A program made the position numbers and the translations under genes. Under the pieces are notes generated by a model. The model searched no databases. It was not told the DNA's origin and saw only the letters and a list, made by a program, of their open reading frames with translations. A stretch of DNA of 64,000 bases from Hymenobacter sp. 5317J-9 (GTDB lineage Bacteria; Bacteroidota; Bacteroidia; Cytophagales; Hymenobacteraceae), in NCBI RefSeq assembly GCF_022921075.1, contig NZ_CP095051.1:1-64000 (forward strand). Reading direction: 5' to 3'. This document shows, in pieces, positions 36,663 through 44,299 of the stretch. Each line of letters starts with the position of its first letter. Within the stretch, counting starts at the first letter, position 1.

Positions 36663-37730
36663 ATGATAAGCAAATTCTATTCTTTGGCAGAATCTGCCGA
36701 AGCACGAAAGACATTTGATTTGGCTGATTTAGGGAAAACAAAATCCCAAATGACTCCTTTTGGCTTTTTGGGAGATGATGGTACGCTGCACGGGTTCGAA
36801 ACTTTTGAAGTGGCGGTCAGGCCTGGTGACTACGATGAAGCCTTTACTAAGAAGCTGCTGGGATGCAATCCTCCTTACCGAATAATGGACTTCCTGACTC
36901 ATCATTTCGATTATTTTCTTGGCAGGGGTAACGAGGGGGGCGAATTCCTGCACCACATTGAGTACGTAATCTTTCCTAGGCTCAAGAATTTACACAACGG
37001 CGTGCCTTCCTCCTTGGTTGAAGAATGGCTCAGAATCCAAAAGCAGCTCATGTTTAGTCAGCACAAACAACAAAGAATCAACTTTTTAGAGGCTGCCTAT
37101 AAAGCTGCCTGCGAGTATGCTCCTGGTCAACCTTTGTCCGTGAGCATTAATCCAGTCGCGTTAGGAGAGCATCTGGGCCTGGACCGCTCAACCGTGACCC
37201 GCATCGTCAATGAGTTGGTGCAGGATGGCCACGCAACTTCAACCCTCGGCATGAAAGCGATGTTTGTAACCCGGCAAGGCACCAAGGAGCTTGAAGGGGA
37301 AGCCGGCGCCCCAGTCCCCCTACAGCAAAATTTTCATTTTGCCCAAGGCAGCACGAGCACGGTCGCCACCGGTGCCAATTCCGTTCAAGTTACAAGCACC
37401 GGCCAGGGCGCGGTACTCAACGTCGCGAGCGGCAGCCAGATAACGCAATCCGTTACCGGAGCAGAGACGACTTCGTTAATCGACTTAGTGGCACAGCTTA
37501 AACAAGCGCTGGGCGCAGAGCCGAAACTCGAACCTCACAAAGAGGATATCGATGATGAATTGCATCGAATCGATGCACAACTGCAAAAATCTGAACCTAA
37601 AAAGAGCATCCTGGCTCGCTCATTCGAGTCGCTGCACGACTTGGCAAAAGATGGTTTGGGAAGCGCCACTGGGCATTTGGTATTCGAACTGCTACAACAA
37701 GTCCCACACCTGCTGGGCAGTGCTTCGTAG
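36663..37730 (+). CDS. wHTH protein with 20-residue two-rung module and helical C-terminus
   Basis: The protein has 355 residues; GGAGG at 36646-36650 supports the ATG at 36663. The N-terminal part (about 1-135) has FLTHHFDYF and EFLHHIEYV, similar in order to the protein at 40204-41364. A winged-helix segment follows at about 140-212 (VALGEHLGLDRSTVTRIVNEL). Residues 230-265 form the shared module: GANSVQ (Gly237, Gln242) and GSQITQ (Gly257, Gln262), exactly 20 apart. The last 85 residues (KEDIDDELHRIDAQLQK, KKSILARSFE) are helical and are duplicated in the protein at 39756-40169. First gene of the candidate system. Function unknown. Confidence 0.72.
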   Translation: MISKFYSLAESAEARKTFDLADLGKTKSQMTPFGFLGDDGTLHGFETFEVAVRPGDYDEAFTKKLLGCNPPYRIMDFLTHHFDYFLGRGNEGGEFLHHIEYVIFPRLKNLHNGVPSSLVEEWLRIQKQLMFSQHKQQRINFLEAAYKAACEYAPGQPLSVSINPVALGEHLGLDRSTVTRIVNELVQDGHATSTLGMKAMFVTRQGTKELEGEAGAPVPLQQNFHFAQGSTSTVATGANSVQVTSTGQGAVLNVASGSQITQSVTGAETTSLIDLVAQLKQALGAEPKLEPHKEDIDDELHRIDAQLQKSEPKKSILARSFESLHDLAKDGLGSATGHLVFELLQQVPHLLGSAS

Positions 37731-37739
37731 CTACCAATA

Positions 37740-38465
37740 ATGACTGCTCCTGAACTGATAAGCGCGGCAATTGACGAGGTACTTCAACCGGCAACTAGAC
37801 TGGTGGATGTGCTGCTAAAAGTCAAAGCGTTGGCCTATTTGCTAAAAGAGGACCGGCTGAAGGGATGGGTTAACTTGGAGATAGAAGGTTACGAGGGGAG
37901 TAGCCAAGAGGCGCCCGCTTACCGGAAGGTCGGTGTTGTACCCCGAGTCCACTTGATTCACAAGGTCAACGGCCAGCAACTCATCAATCAGCCCATGGCG
38001 GTGGAATACCTCAATGAGGACTTAAAAGCGATTCTGGTCAGCAAATACGTTGGAAACAGCGTAGCTGAGATTGAGCACATGGCCAGTCAGACAACTGATG
38101 GCACCATTGACTTGCCACACCCTCTCAACGCCATCATTGCCGAGAAAGCCTACCGCAAGGACTGGCATATTCACCGAAGTTGGCAAGTGCTGCCAACAAA
38201 TCAATTAGTTGGGGTCCTGACCTGCATCCGCTCCAAGGTGATTGACTTATTGTTTGAACTGAAAGATTTAGGAAGCGACATCACGCTGCGTTCTTTCCAA
38301 GCCAAAGTACAGGAGACGGTTTCAAAGGTATTACCACCCATCCACGTTGGCGAGGGAGGGGTCGTGAACATTGCCCACGGTGCCAACTCGGTTCAGGCAA
38401 CCAATACGGGACAGGACAGCCGTTTGAACGCGGCGAGTGGGACTTCCGTCAATCAAGGTGGGTAA
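37740..38465 (+). CDS. AbiTii-domain protein with shared two-rung module
   Basis: The 241-residue protein starts 10 bp after the previous gene. Residues about 5-95 match the AbiTii abortive-infection domain (LISAAIDEVLQPATRLVDVL, LAYLLKEDRLKGWVNLEIEGY). The middle (about 100-200) is helical. The C-terminus holds two rungs of the shared module, GANSVQ (Gly214, Gln219) and GTSVNQ (Gly234, Gln239), again 20 residues apart, and stops at once afterwards. A phage-triggered growth-arrest role is inferred from the domain. The tail suggests self- or cross-assembly with its neighbours. Confidence 0.75.
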   Translation: MTAPELISAAIDEVLQPATRLVDVLLKVKALAYLLKEDRLKGWVNLEIEGYEGSSQEAPAYRKVGVVPRVHLIHKVNGQQLINQPMAVEYLNEDLKAILVSKYVGNSVAEIEHMASQTTDGTIDLPHPLNAIIAEKAYRKDWHIHRSWQVLPTNQLVGVLTCIRSKVIDLLFELKDLGSDITLRSFQAKVQETVSKVLPPIHVGEGGVVNIAHGANSVQATNTGQDSRLNAASGTSVNQGG

Positions 38466-38695
38466 CACGGGAGTCCTGCCCTGCGAAAATAGCCGCGATG
38501 AGCCTGCCCAATGACGTAGCCCCGAACTTCAATGTTTGCATGGGGACGGCAAGTTACGCATCGTGGTGCAGCAGGAAAGCCCGGCTTACTTAAAAAAGGT
38601 GCCACCTGCCAAACCCGCGTCGTGGCCAGTGAAAATAGAACACTCGGTCCTCCCAAAATTTTCGACTGCGGCCATAATGCTGCCGTTAGCAGCAG

Positions 38696-39010
38696 TTATT
38701 TTAGCAACTGTTGTCGCGCCCACGTCCGAGCCGCTGCCAGTTGCATTTCGTGCCAATTTGGGAAATCGGTATTGTGGCGTACATGCTCATCAAAGGCCGC
38801 GTCGGGAATAGCTTTAAAATCTTCTGCGCTATCAAAAACAAATCCCCCGGCTCTAACGAATTCTGTGAAGCTTGTGGATTGGGTGTGTTGGGCAATGAAC
38901 TCGGCATTAAAAAGCTCCTCACTTGATACCTCGGAGCGTTGGCTAAGCTGTTCAATGTTCTGTGCTAATTCATTTAGGCGTCCAAGCCCGCTTGACTTAA
39001 TGGTAATCAT
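38696..39010 (-). CDS. small phage-type conserved hypothetical protein
   Basis: The 104-residue protein, from the ATG at 39010, has the pattern ELFNAEFIAQHTQSTSFTEFV ... AEDFKAIPDAAFDEHV ... NWHEMQLAAA. I associate this pattern with short phage and prophage hypothetical proteins; no biochemical role is known to me. It is on the opposite strand to its neighbours. A TATATTTG -7 box (complement of 39036-39043) lies about 26 bp before the start, and a 10-bp inverted repeat lies farther upstream, so it could be divergently controlled with the gene at 39147. Confidence 0.6.
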   Translation of the reverse strand: MITIKSSGLGRLNELAQNIEQLSQRSEVSSEELFNAEFIAQHTQSTSFTEFVRAGGFVFDSAEDFKAIPDAAFDEHVRHNTDFPNWHEMQLAAARTWARQQLLK

Positions 39011-39052
39011 AGCTATCAAGATGTTAGTTGCTACTCAAATATAAGCTGCAGC

Positions 39053-39083
39053 AAGTTGCTGCTAAAATTATTTGCAGCAACTT
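39053..39083. promoter_or_regulatory. 10-bp inverted repeat, candidate operator
   Basis: AAGTTGCTGC (39053-39062) and its perfect complement GCAGCAACTT (39074-39083) flank an AT-rich 11-nt spacer. They lie between divergent genes and 10 bp behind a TATATTTG -7 box. It could bind a dimeric repressor; it could also be a cruciform or hairpin. Confidence 0.45.
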
Positions 39084-39146
39084 TTGTCTTTCACGTGCCC
39101 TTAGCCTTAGTGCTCTGACCGAGGCATTTCTTTAGCCCTCACCTTT

Positions 39147-39704
39147 ATGTTTGGCGATTTAGATACTAGCTTTCCGTTACATACCTGTCCTCTAACAGGA
39201 CTCGCACTGAATGGCCGGGCTTCTTTTCAGCCTAATGCCATGCCTCCTAGTGTTCTGTATACATTCGAACCCATTGGCAGGGCTGTGATGGGCTTGGAAC
39301 TGTACTTGTTGTTCTCAGCGAACGAACAACGGGGCTGGTTGCAACCTCGCCCTGATTTGGCTGGTGCGTGTCGCGCAGCCAAAGAGCGCGGCCTGGGCCC
39401 TTATATTATTACTGAAAGCGTTATTAAGGAGCCCGACAACTCTTGGCCGCGCACATTTGATGAGAAATTGCTTCATTTTCTGCGCCTCTTTTACGAATCG
39501 GGTGGCAAGGAGCGAAAGAAGCGCACAATCAACGTGCTGGAAGACTTTCCAATGGCCTTCGCTCAAGACGCAGAAGAATTTCATCGCATCTTAGAAGCCT
39601 TGCTGGATGAAGCGTTGCTTCGTTACGACAAATCCAGCCGTGTGCAGGGCGATTGGGTAAACGGCATCCAAGCCTGGTACCACGAGGTACTGCTTACTCC
39701 CTAA
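39147..39704 (+). CDS. hypothetical protein in the candidate defence cluster
   Basis: The 185-residue protein has no signal or membrane segment. It begins LDTSFPLHTCPLTGLAL, which hints at a zinc-ribbon start but lacks a second Cys pair. It continues as a mixed alpha/beta protein (LLFSANEQRGWLQPRPDLAGACRAAKERG, then a helical end with EEFHRILEALLDEALLRYD). I do not recognise the family. It lies 52 bp before the short module gene and in the same direction, so it likely belongs to the same transcription unit. Confidence 0.55.
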   Translation: MFGDLDTSFPLHTCPLTGLALNGRASFQPNAMPPSVLYTFEPIGRAVMGLELYLLFSANEQRGWLQPRPDLAGACRAAKERGLGPYIITESVIKEPDNSWPRTFDEKLLHFLRLFYESGGKERKKRTINVLEDFPMAFAQDAEEFHRILEALLDEALLRYDKSSRVQGDWVNGIQAWYHEVLLTP

Positions 39705-39755
39705 GGCAAAAGCACCGTACTTACAGCTATCTCACCGCCTTCAAACGCCCCTACA

Positions 39756-40169
39756 ATGGCATCCAATTCTTTTCACTTCGGCTCCAACGCAAATGTTAAT
39801 CTCGTGCAGGGCGATGGCGCGATACAAACCAACCTATCAGGGGATAACGCGAACGTGAACGTGGCCCGTGGGAATAATATCACCCAGACCAATCAGTCTG
39901 GGCAGCCTGCTACTTTGGCAGAATTAACCGAGGCGCTAAAGCAGGCCCTATCGCCTGCCTCGTTTGATTCCCGTCGAGATGAGATTGACCACGAACTGGA
40001 GGTGATTGAATCACAGTTACAAAAACCCGCGCCGAAGAAGTCCATTCTTGAACGGTCTTTTGATTACGTAAAAGAGCTAGCCATCAAGAGTGCAGGGCCC
40101 GCAGCGGCGGCTACCGTTGTGGAGCTAGTAAAACATGCCCCTGAGTTGCTTGCTGCTCATCTGGGATAA
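39756..40169 (+). CDS. stand-alone two-rung module plus helical domain
   Basis: The 137-residue protein starts directly with the shared module: GDGAIQ (Gly19, Gln24) and GNNITQ (Gly39, Gln44), 20 residues apart, with VNL and VNV strands before each. Residues about 55-137 are helical and clearly match the C-terminus of the protein at 36663-37730 (DEIDHELEVIESQLQKPAPKKSILERSF there reads EDIDDELHRIDAQLQKSEPKKSILARSF, given here only by positions 82-108). It is thus a duplicated module without the sensor part. The end (AAAATVVELVKHAPELLAAHL) could be amphipathic and act at membranes; that is inference. Confidence 0.7.
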   Translation: MASNSFHFGSNANVNLVQGDGAIQTNLSGDNANVNVARGNNITQTNQSGQPATLAELTEALKQALSPASFDSRRDEIDHELEVIESQLQKPAPKKSILERSFDYVKELAIKSAGPAAAATVVELVKHAPELLAAHLG

Positions 40170-40203
40170 AGAACCATTTGTACCTATAGTCTGATTCTGC
40201 TGT

Positions 40204-41364
40204 ATGGAAAGGTGTGTCACTATTTACGAGAGCAACATCGCACAACTGGCCAAACACAACTTTGATAAGACCCCTTTTTTTAAACTGGAAGGGGAAATAG
40301 TTGACAGCGGTTTTGACGCACAGCCAGCCGGCGAGTACGAACTACCCAAAAAATTTCCCAATTGCTGCAGTTGGCACACCGGTTTGCTGACCAACCATTT
40401 TGAATGGTTTAACCGATTTCCCAATTGCTGCAAGTGGCATCAGGAGATTGGCCAAAAGAAGTGGTTCAAGAAAGAGAATTTCTATGGGCTGCCGTTGAAG
40501 ATTGTGCGAAACATCATCTTCACCACGCACCACATTGATGAGCAAGCTCGCAAAGAGCATGGCTTAGCGGACATTCTTCATTACATCGAGTACATCCTGG
40601 AAAGCTTCGGTTCTCCTGGCATCGGAGCCAACCTGTACGTTTCCAACCTGAAGCACTACCTGAAGAACACCAAATCACCGCTCACCAAAGCGGATAAGGA
40701 CGCGGTGCTGAGCTATCTGACGCAGCAGCAATCCAGTGAGGCGTTATCGTCCGTTGACCCCAATTTGGTGCACGAAGTGTTTCAGAAATGGCTTCGAGCG
40801 ATTCCCGACTTAAGCATTTTTAGCGCGTTCAAGCAGTCCTACAGCGGCAAAGTGGCCGCAAATTTTCTGTTTTACAACGCCCAGTATAACCCCTACCTGA
40901 ACCAGACAAAGTTTAGAGTAAGAACGCGCAAGCAGCTCACCAAATATTTATTAGACTTTACAAAAGAGGCATTAGTGAATGTCGATTCCATTCTGATGCT
41001 TGAGAACGGCACCATATCGGATGTCGCGAAACATCAGCTGGATATTGCAGGAAGTAAGCGGAAGCTAAAGCAAGAGACCCTGCTAGGTAAGCACTCGAAG
41101 GGCGAGTTGAAGTATCTAGAGGTGATGCAACGATGGCTAGCAACTGAAGAAGAATACTTCGCCGATGTTTCTTCCCTACTGGGGAAAAGTAATTTGCTTC
41201 CGCATGTAAAACGCCCAAGCAAATTGGCGGATAAAACCACTGCGCAAAATATCCAAAACAACATTTCACTAGGTGATAACGCTCATGTCTACCTAGCACA
41301 AGGGAACAATGCCACTCAACATAATGCATCAACGGGAACTGCTACCGCTGATTGCACTTCATGA
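40204..41364 (+). CDS. protein with duplicated FPNCCxWH motif and C-terminal shared module
   Basis: The 386-residue protein has two copies of FPNCCxWH at about residues 52-58 and 73-79, followed by HHIDEQARKEHGLADILHYIEYIL. The Cys-Cys-Trp-His units could bind metal. The middle (about 130-340) is helical and unassigned. Near the C-terminus, NIQNNISLGDNAHVYLAQ leads into GNNATQHN, one complete rung of the shared module with a shortened first rung. It shares LTxHF(D/E) and HxIEY elements with the protein at 36663-37730. Last gene of the candidate system. No known family is clear. Confidence 0.68.
   Translation: MERCVTIYESNIAQLAKHNFDKTPFFKLEGEIVDSGFDAQPAGEYELPKKFPNCCSWHTGLLTNHFEWFNRFPNCCKWHQEIGQKKWFKKENFYGLPLKIVRNIIFTTHHIDEQARKEHGLADILHYIEYILESFGSPGIGANLYVSNLKHYLKNTKSPLTKADKDAVLSYLTQQQSSEALSSVDPNLVHEVFQKWLRAIPDLSIFSAFKQSYSGKVAANFLFYNAQYNPYLNQTKFRVRTRKQLTKYLLDFTKEALVNVDSILMLENGTISDVAKHQLDIAGSKRKLKQETLLGKHSKGELKYLEVMQRWLATEEEYFADVSSLLGKSNLLPHVKRPSKLADKTTAQNIQNNISLGDNAHVYLAQGNNATQHNASTGTATADCTS
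40353..40439 (+). repeat. direct repeat encoding FPNCCxWH
   Basis: A 24-bp unit at 40353-40376 recurs at 40416-40439 with two mismatches; the starts are 63 bp apart, so the copies are in frame. Each encodes FPNCC, one variable residue and Trp-His. Confidence 0.7.
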
Positions 41365-41578
41365 AATGGCATAGTTAAAGAGTTATTAATAGCATTAATG
41401 CCTGAAACAACCTGATTATTCACCCCCGTCAAGGTAGAACCCGCCGATTCCGCGCAGGTCCCTTTTATCTGCGGCACGCTGACGGAACAAAGAACGGCAG
41501 TTGGATGGGACCGGCCGGCAGCAGGAGCCGTGTCTCGATTAAAGCTAAGCGGTCGGCCCGTTTTCCACCTGGGCTTCG

Positions 41579-42247
41579 ATGGCATCGACGCTGGTACGCG
41601 AGCTGCGGGGCTACCCCTGCCTGGGCCTGGCCCCGAGCGAAGACGGCACGCTGGCACGCCGCAGCCTGTGCTGCTCGCGCACGTTCGTCCGGCCCTTGAG
41701 CGCCTTTCTCGACGTAACCGGGGCCGTGAGCGCGTTTGCGGCGCGGGCAGCGGAGAAGCTGCGCTGCCAAGGCGACGCGGCCCACCTGCTGACCGTGTTC
41801 CTGGGCAAGAGCCGCTACGGCCTAGAGCCCCCGCCCTACTCCTGTTCCACGACCCTCACGCTGCCGGGGAACACCAGTGACTCCATTGAGTTGGTATGCT
41901 ACGCCCGGGCCGCGCTTAAAAAGCTCTGGCAGCCGGGGCATCGCTACACTGACGCCGGGGTCGTGCTTGACGGCCTGGAGACGGCTGGCCAGACCCAGCT
42001 CGGCTTGTTCGAAGCCGCGCCCGTCTCGGAGAAGCGCACCCACCTCATTGCTGAGCTCGACGCGCTGAACCGCCGCCTGAACCGCCGCCTGAACCGCCGC
42101 CTGAACCGCCGCTTCGGCCATGGCTCGGTACGCTTGGCCGCCACGGTGCGGGCCACCGGGCAGGTGGTGGCCCCCTGGGAGGGCCAGGCCCAGTGGTGCA
42201 CGCCCCAATACACGACCCAACTGGAGGATTTGCTCCTCGTGGGCTGA
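41579..42247 (+). pseudogene. umuC: C-terminal fragment of UmuC-type Y-family DNA polymerase
   Basis: The 222 codons match only the end of UmuC: LVRELRGYPCLGL, CSRTFVRPL, FAARAAEKLRCQG, then TDAGVVLDGLE, QLGLFEAAP, HLIAELDALNRR and the DUF4113-like end PQYTTQLEDLL. The catalytic palm with its acidic residues, about 200 residues, is absent upstream, so this cannot be a working polymerase. A 12-bp repeat has grown in the coding part (42065-42112). It probably marks the scar of a past insertion at the right edge of the AT-richer cluster. Confidence 0.8.
42065..42112 (+). repeat. 4 x 12-bp tandem repeat inside umuC fragment
   Basis: CTGAACCGCCGC is repeated four times without mismatch (42065, 42077, 42089, 42101), adding LNRR units before FGHGS. 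Intact UmuC proteins have one such unit, so slippage has expanded it in frame. Confidence 0.9.
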
Positions 42248-42264
42248 ACAGTCCTCTGCGCACC

Positions 42265-42441
42265 ATGCCCCCGATTGTTGCCCACCTGACCGAAGAAGAA
42301 CAGTTGCTGGCAGACGCTATCCTGCGGCATCGCCCGCTGGCGCTCGCCCCAGCCTTACAAGCGGACCTGCGCGTCGCCGGGCAGTACGTGCCCGAAGGGC
42401 AAGCCGCTTTGCTGCATAAATGGCCTTGGTTAAAAGTTTAG
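42265..42441 (+). CDS. hypothetical 58-residue protein or gene fragment
   Basis: The ATG at 42265 opens MPPIVAHLTEEEQLLADAIL, and the frame ends KWPWLKV at a TAG. Its last 22 bases are part of a 33-bp sequence present in inverted orientation at 52713-52745, where the same frame reads through this position (TGG in place of TAG). It may be the remnant of a duplicated gene. No family is recognised. Confidence 0.35.
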   Translation: MPPIVAHLTEEEQLLADAILRHRPLALAPALQADLRVAGQYVPEGQAALLHKWPWLKV

Positions 42442-42452
42442 TACAAAGGTTA
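42420..42452 (+). repeat. 33-bp long-range inverted repeat, copy 1
   Basis: The sequence starting ATGGCCTTGGTTAAAAGTTT occurs here and, in reverse orientation, at 52713-52745 with two mismatches. The copies face each other across about 10.3 kb. The 42453-42809 stretch beside it holds no convincing gene; a minus-strand open frame there (42553-42777) might be a transposase relic. Confidence 0.75.
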
Positions 42453-42809
42453 AACGCCCTTTGCCAAATTAGAACGGACGTTGGGCAGTAAGCTGTGCTA
42501 ATGCTGCTGCGTCAGCGTCACGCTCTGGTTACCCTATACCTGCTTACTACACTCATTTGGTTGGCCGTAACTTGAGCCGTTGCTGGTACTGCGCCAGCGT
42601 ACGCCGTACCTCGCCGACGGAGTGTAGACCATTGAGGGAGAGATAAGGAGTTTGGTCTGGATGGTAAGGGAGGCGGCCGGCACGGCTCCGCCCGGCGCAC
42701 CGAAACACCTGTGTCTGCCACTCCGAAATGCGTCCGACCAATTTCTCGCCTACTTCGTGTCTATCAACCTGCTGCACCTCGGCGTAAACCAGCGCCTTGG
42801 GAAGGTAGT

Positions 42810-43016
42810 ATCCGCTTCGTCAGGCTTTCGCTGGGCCTCGCCTCGCTGTACTATATCGGCCTCTGAAAAGCCGAAGTGCCTGCCCCATTCGATTCCAACT
42901 CCATTCTTGCCACCGTCATCATCGGCCCCGACGGCCAGGTGGTCACCTGCCACGACGGCATGGCCGCGTACTACACCCCCGAGTTCAAGGCCGCGCTGGA
43001 GAAGCTGGTTCGGTAA
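42810..43016 (+). pseudogene. degraded gene remnant before lysR
   Basis: One frame reads IRFVRLSLGLASLYYIGL, meets TGA, and continues KAEVPAPFDSNSILATVIIGPDGQVV to TAA at 43016. The protein-like composition on both sides of the stop suggests a decayed gene. The family is not identified; the strand-turn GPDGQVV is common in thioredoxin- and rhodanese-like proteins. Confidence 0.35.
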
Positions 43017-43104
43017 GCGGCGTTGGCAGGGTGGGCGGATGAGTGCCCGAAATGAGCGGGGAGGGTCCGCCCCGAGGTTATAGCAAACTGCCTACCTTGC
43101 CGCC

Positions 43105-44016
43105 ATGTCCGATTTTCGTCTGCGCGTATTTGCCACCGTGGCCCGGCATCTGAGCTTTACCAAGGCCGGGCAGGAGCTGTTTGTGAGCCAGCCGGCCGTC
43201 ACCAAGCACATTCGTGAGCTGGAAGCCCAGTACGGCCAGCGCCTGTTGGAGCGGCGCGGCAACCGCGTGAGCCTCACCGAGGCCGGCCGCCTGCTGCACG
43301 CCCACGCCGATGCCGCCGCCGCCGCCCAGCAGCAGCTCGAAGACCAGCTCCTGGCCCTGCGTGACCCCGAAGAGGCCGCCGGCCGCCTGCGCCTGGGGGC
43401 CAGCACCACCTTGGCCCAGTACGTGCTGCCGGGGTTGCTGCCCGCCTTTCAGGCCCGCTACCCGCAGGTGCAGCTCTCGTTCCTGAACGCCAATTCCGAG
43501 CGCATTGCCGATGCCCTACTACGCGGCGAGCTGGATTTGGGCTTTGTAGAAGGCCGCACCAAAAGCCACGACCTGCACTACGAGCCGTTGCTGCCCGACG
43601 AGTTGGTGGCCGTGCGCCGCGTCGCGCCCGGTTCCCCGCTCGCCACGCCGCTGTCCTTGGCCGAGGCCCTGGCCCACCCGCTGGTGTTGCGCGAGCGGGG
43701 CTCGGGCACGCTGGAAATTCTCGAATTTGCTCTGCGGGCGCAGCACATTAAGCTCAGCAGCCTTTCCGTAGCCCTTTACCTGGACAATACGGAAGCCATC
43801 AAGCGCTACCTCGAAGCCGCGCCGGCGGCCCTGGGATTCGTGTCGCGCCGGGCCCTGGACCGCGAGCTGGCGGCTGGACTGCTCGAAATCGTGCCCATCA
43901 AAGGGCTGCACCTGGCCCGGCAGTTCGAGGCACTCTGGGTGCAGGGACAGGTGCTGGCCCGGCCGGCCCAGCGGTTTCTGAGCTTCGTGCAGGGGCAATT
44001 CAAGGGGGCCAAATAA
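43105..44016 (+). CDS. LysR-family transcriptional regulator
   Basis: The 303-residue protein has an N-terminal winged helix-turn-helix (LSFTKAGQELFVSQPAVTKHIRELE, residues about 15-40) and the usual LysR effector-binding domain (about 90-300, LPGLLPAFQARYPQVQLSF). It is closest in style to regulators placed beside YeiH transporters, such as YeiE or CysB relatives. It lies upstream of and in the same direction as yeiH. A T-N11-A dyad between them is a candidate operator. The ligand is unknown; a sulfur compound is a guess from the partner gene. Confidence 0.9.
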   Translation: MSDFRLRVFATVARHLSFTKAGQELFVSQPAVTKHIRELEAQYGQRLLERRGNRVSLTEAGRLLHAHADAAAAAQQQLEDQLLALRDPEEAAGRLRLGASTTLAQYVLPGLLPAFQARYPQVQLSFLNANSERIADALLRGELDLGFVEGRTKSHDLHYEPLLPDELVAVRRVAPGSPLATPLSLAEALAHPLVLRERGSGTLEILEFALRAQHIKLSSLSVALYLDNTEAIKRYLEAAPAALGFVSRRALDRELAAGLLEIVPIKGLHLARQFEALWVQGQVLARPAQRFLSFVQGQFKGAK

Positions 44017-44208
44017 AGGCTGGCGATGCCGGATAACCATTCGGTGTCAGCTGGCAGCGGCTGTACTTATACAGCAGGAGGTGAACCGGGTGGTTCGTCC
44101 AACGGCAGATTGGCGATGGCACAGGTCTGCCGGTGCCGTAACAACTGCTGCCACGGCCATCCGGGCGGCTCAAGACTGGCGGGAATGCAAAAATCAGCTA
44201 TTCTATAA

Positions 44209-44223
44209 ATAACTTTTGGTTAT
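44209..44223. promoter_or_regulatory. LysR-type T-N11-A operator
   Basis: ATAAC-TTTTG-GTTAT is a perfect 5-bp dyad with the T-N11-A pattern, 77-91 bp before yeiH. A second small dyad, GGATaATCC, lies about 20 bp downstream. Confidence 0.5.
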
Positions 44224-44266
44224 GCAGGATAACACGATTGGATAATCCTTTGCGTAGGGGTCGCCG

Positions 44267-44274
44267 TATATTTG
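44267..44274 (+). promoter_or_regulatory. Bacteroidota -7 box for yeiH
   Basis: TATATTTG matches the TAnnTTTG -7 consensus, 26 bp before the yeiH start. No clear -33 TTTG is found at the expected spacing, which would fit activation by the LysR protein. Confidence 0.5.
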
Positions 44275-44299
44275 CCTCAGAAACAACCCCCTCCCGCTC

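Noticed and set aside
38536..38811. Possible 91-residue gene after the AbiTii gene
   Set aside because: It begins at TTG without a ribosome site and overlaps the better-supported minus-strand gene at 38696-39010.
42553..42777. Minus-strand frame with SLNGLHSVGEVRRTLAQYQQRL
   Set aside because: It could be a transposase or integrase relic, but the similarity is too weak to name.
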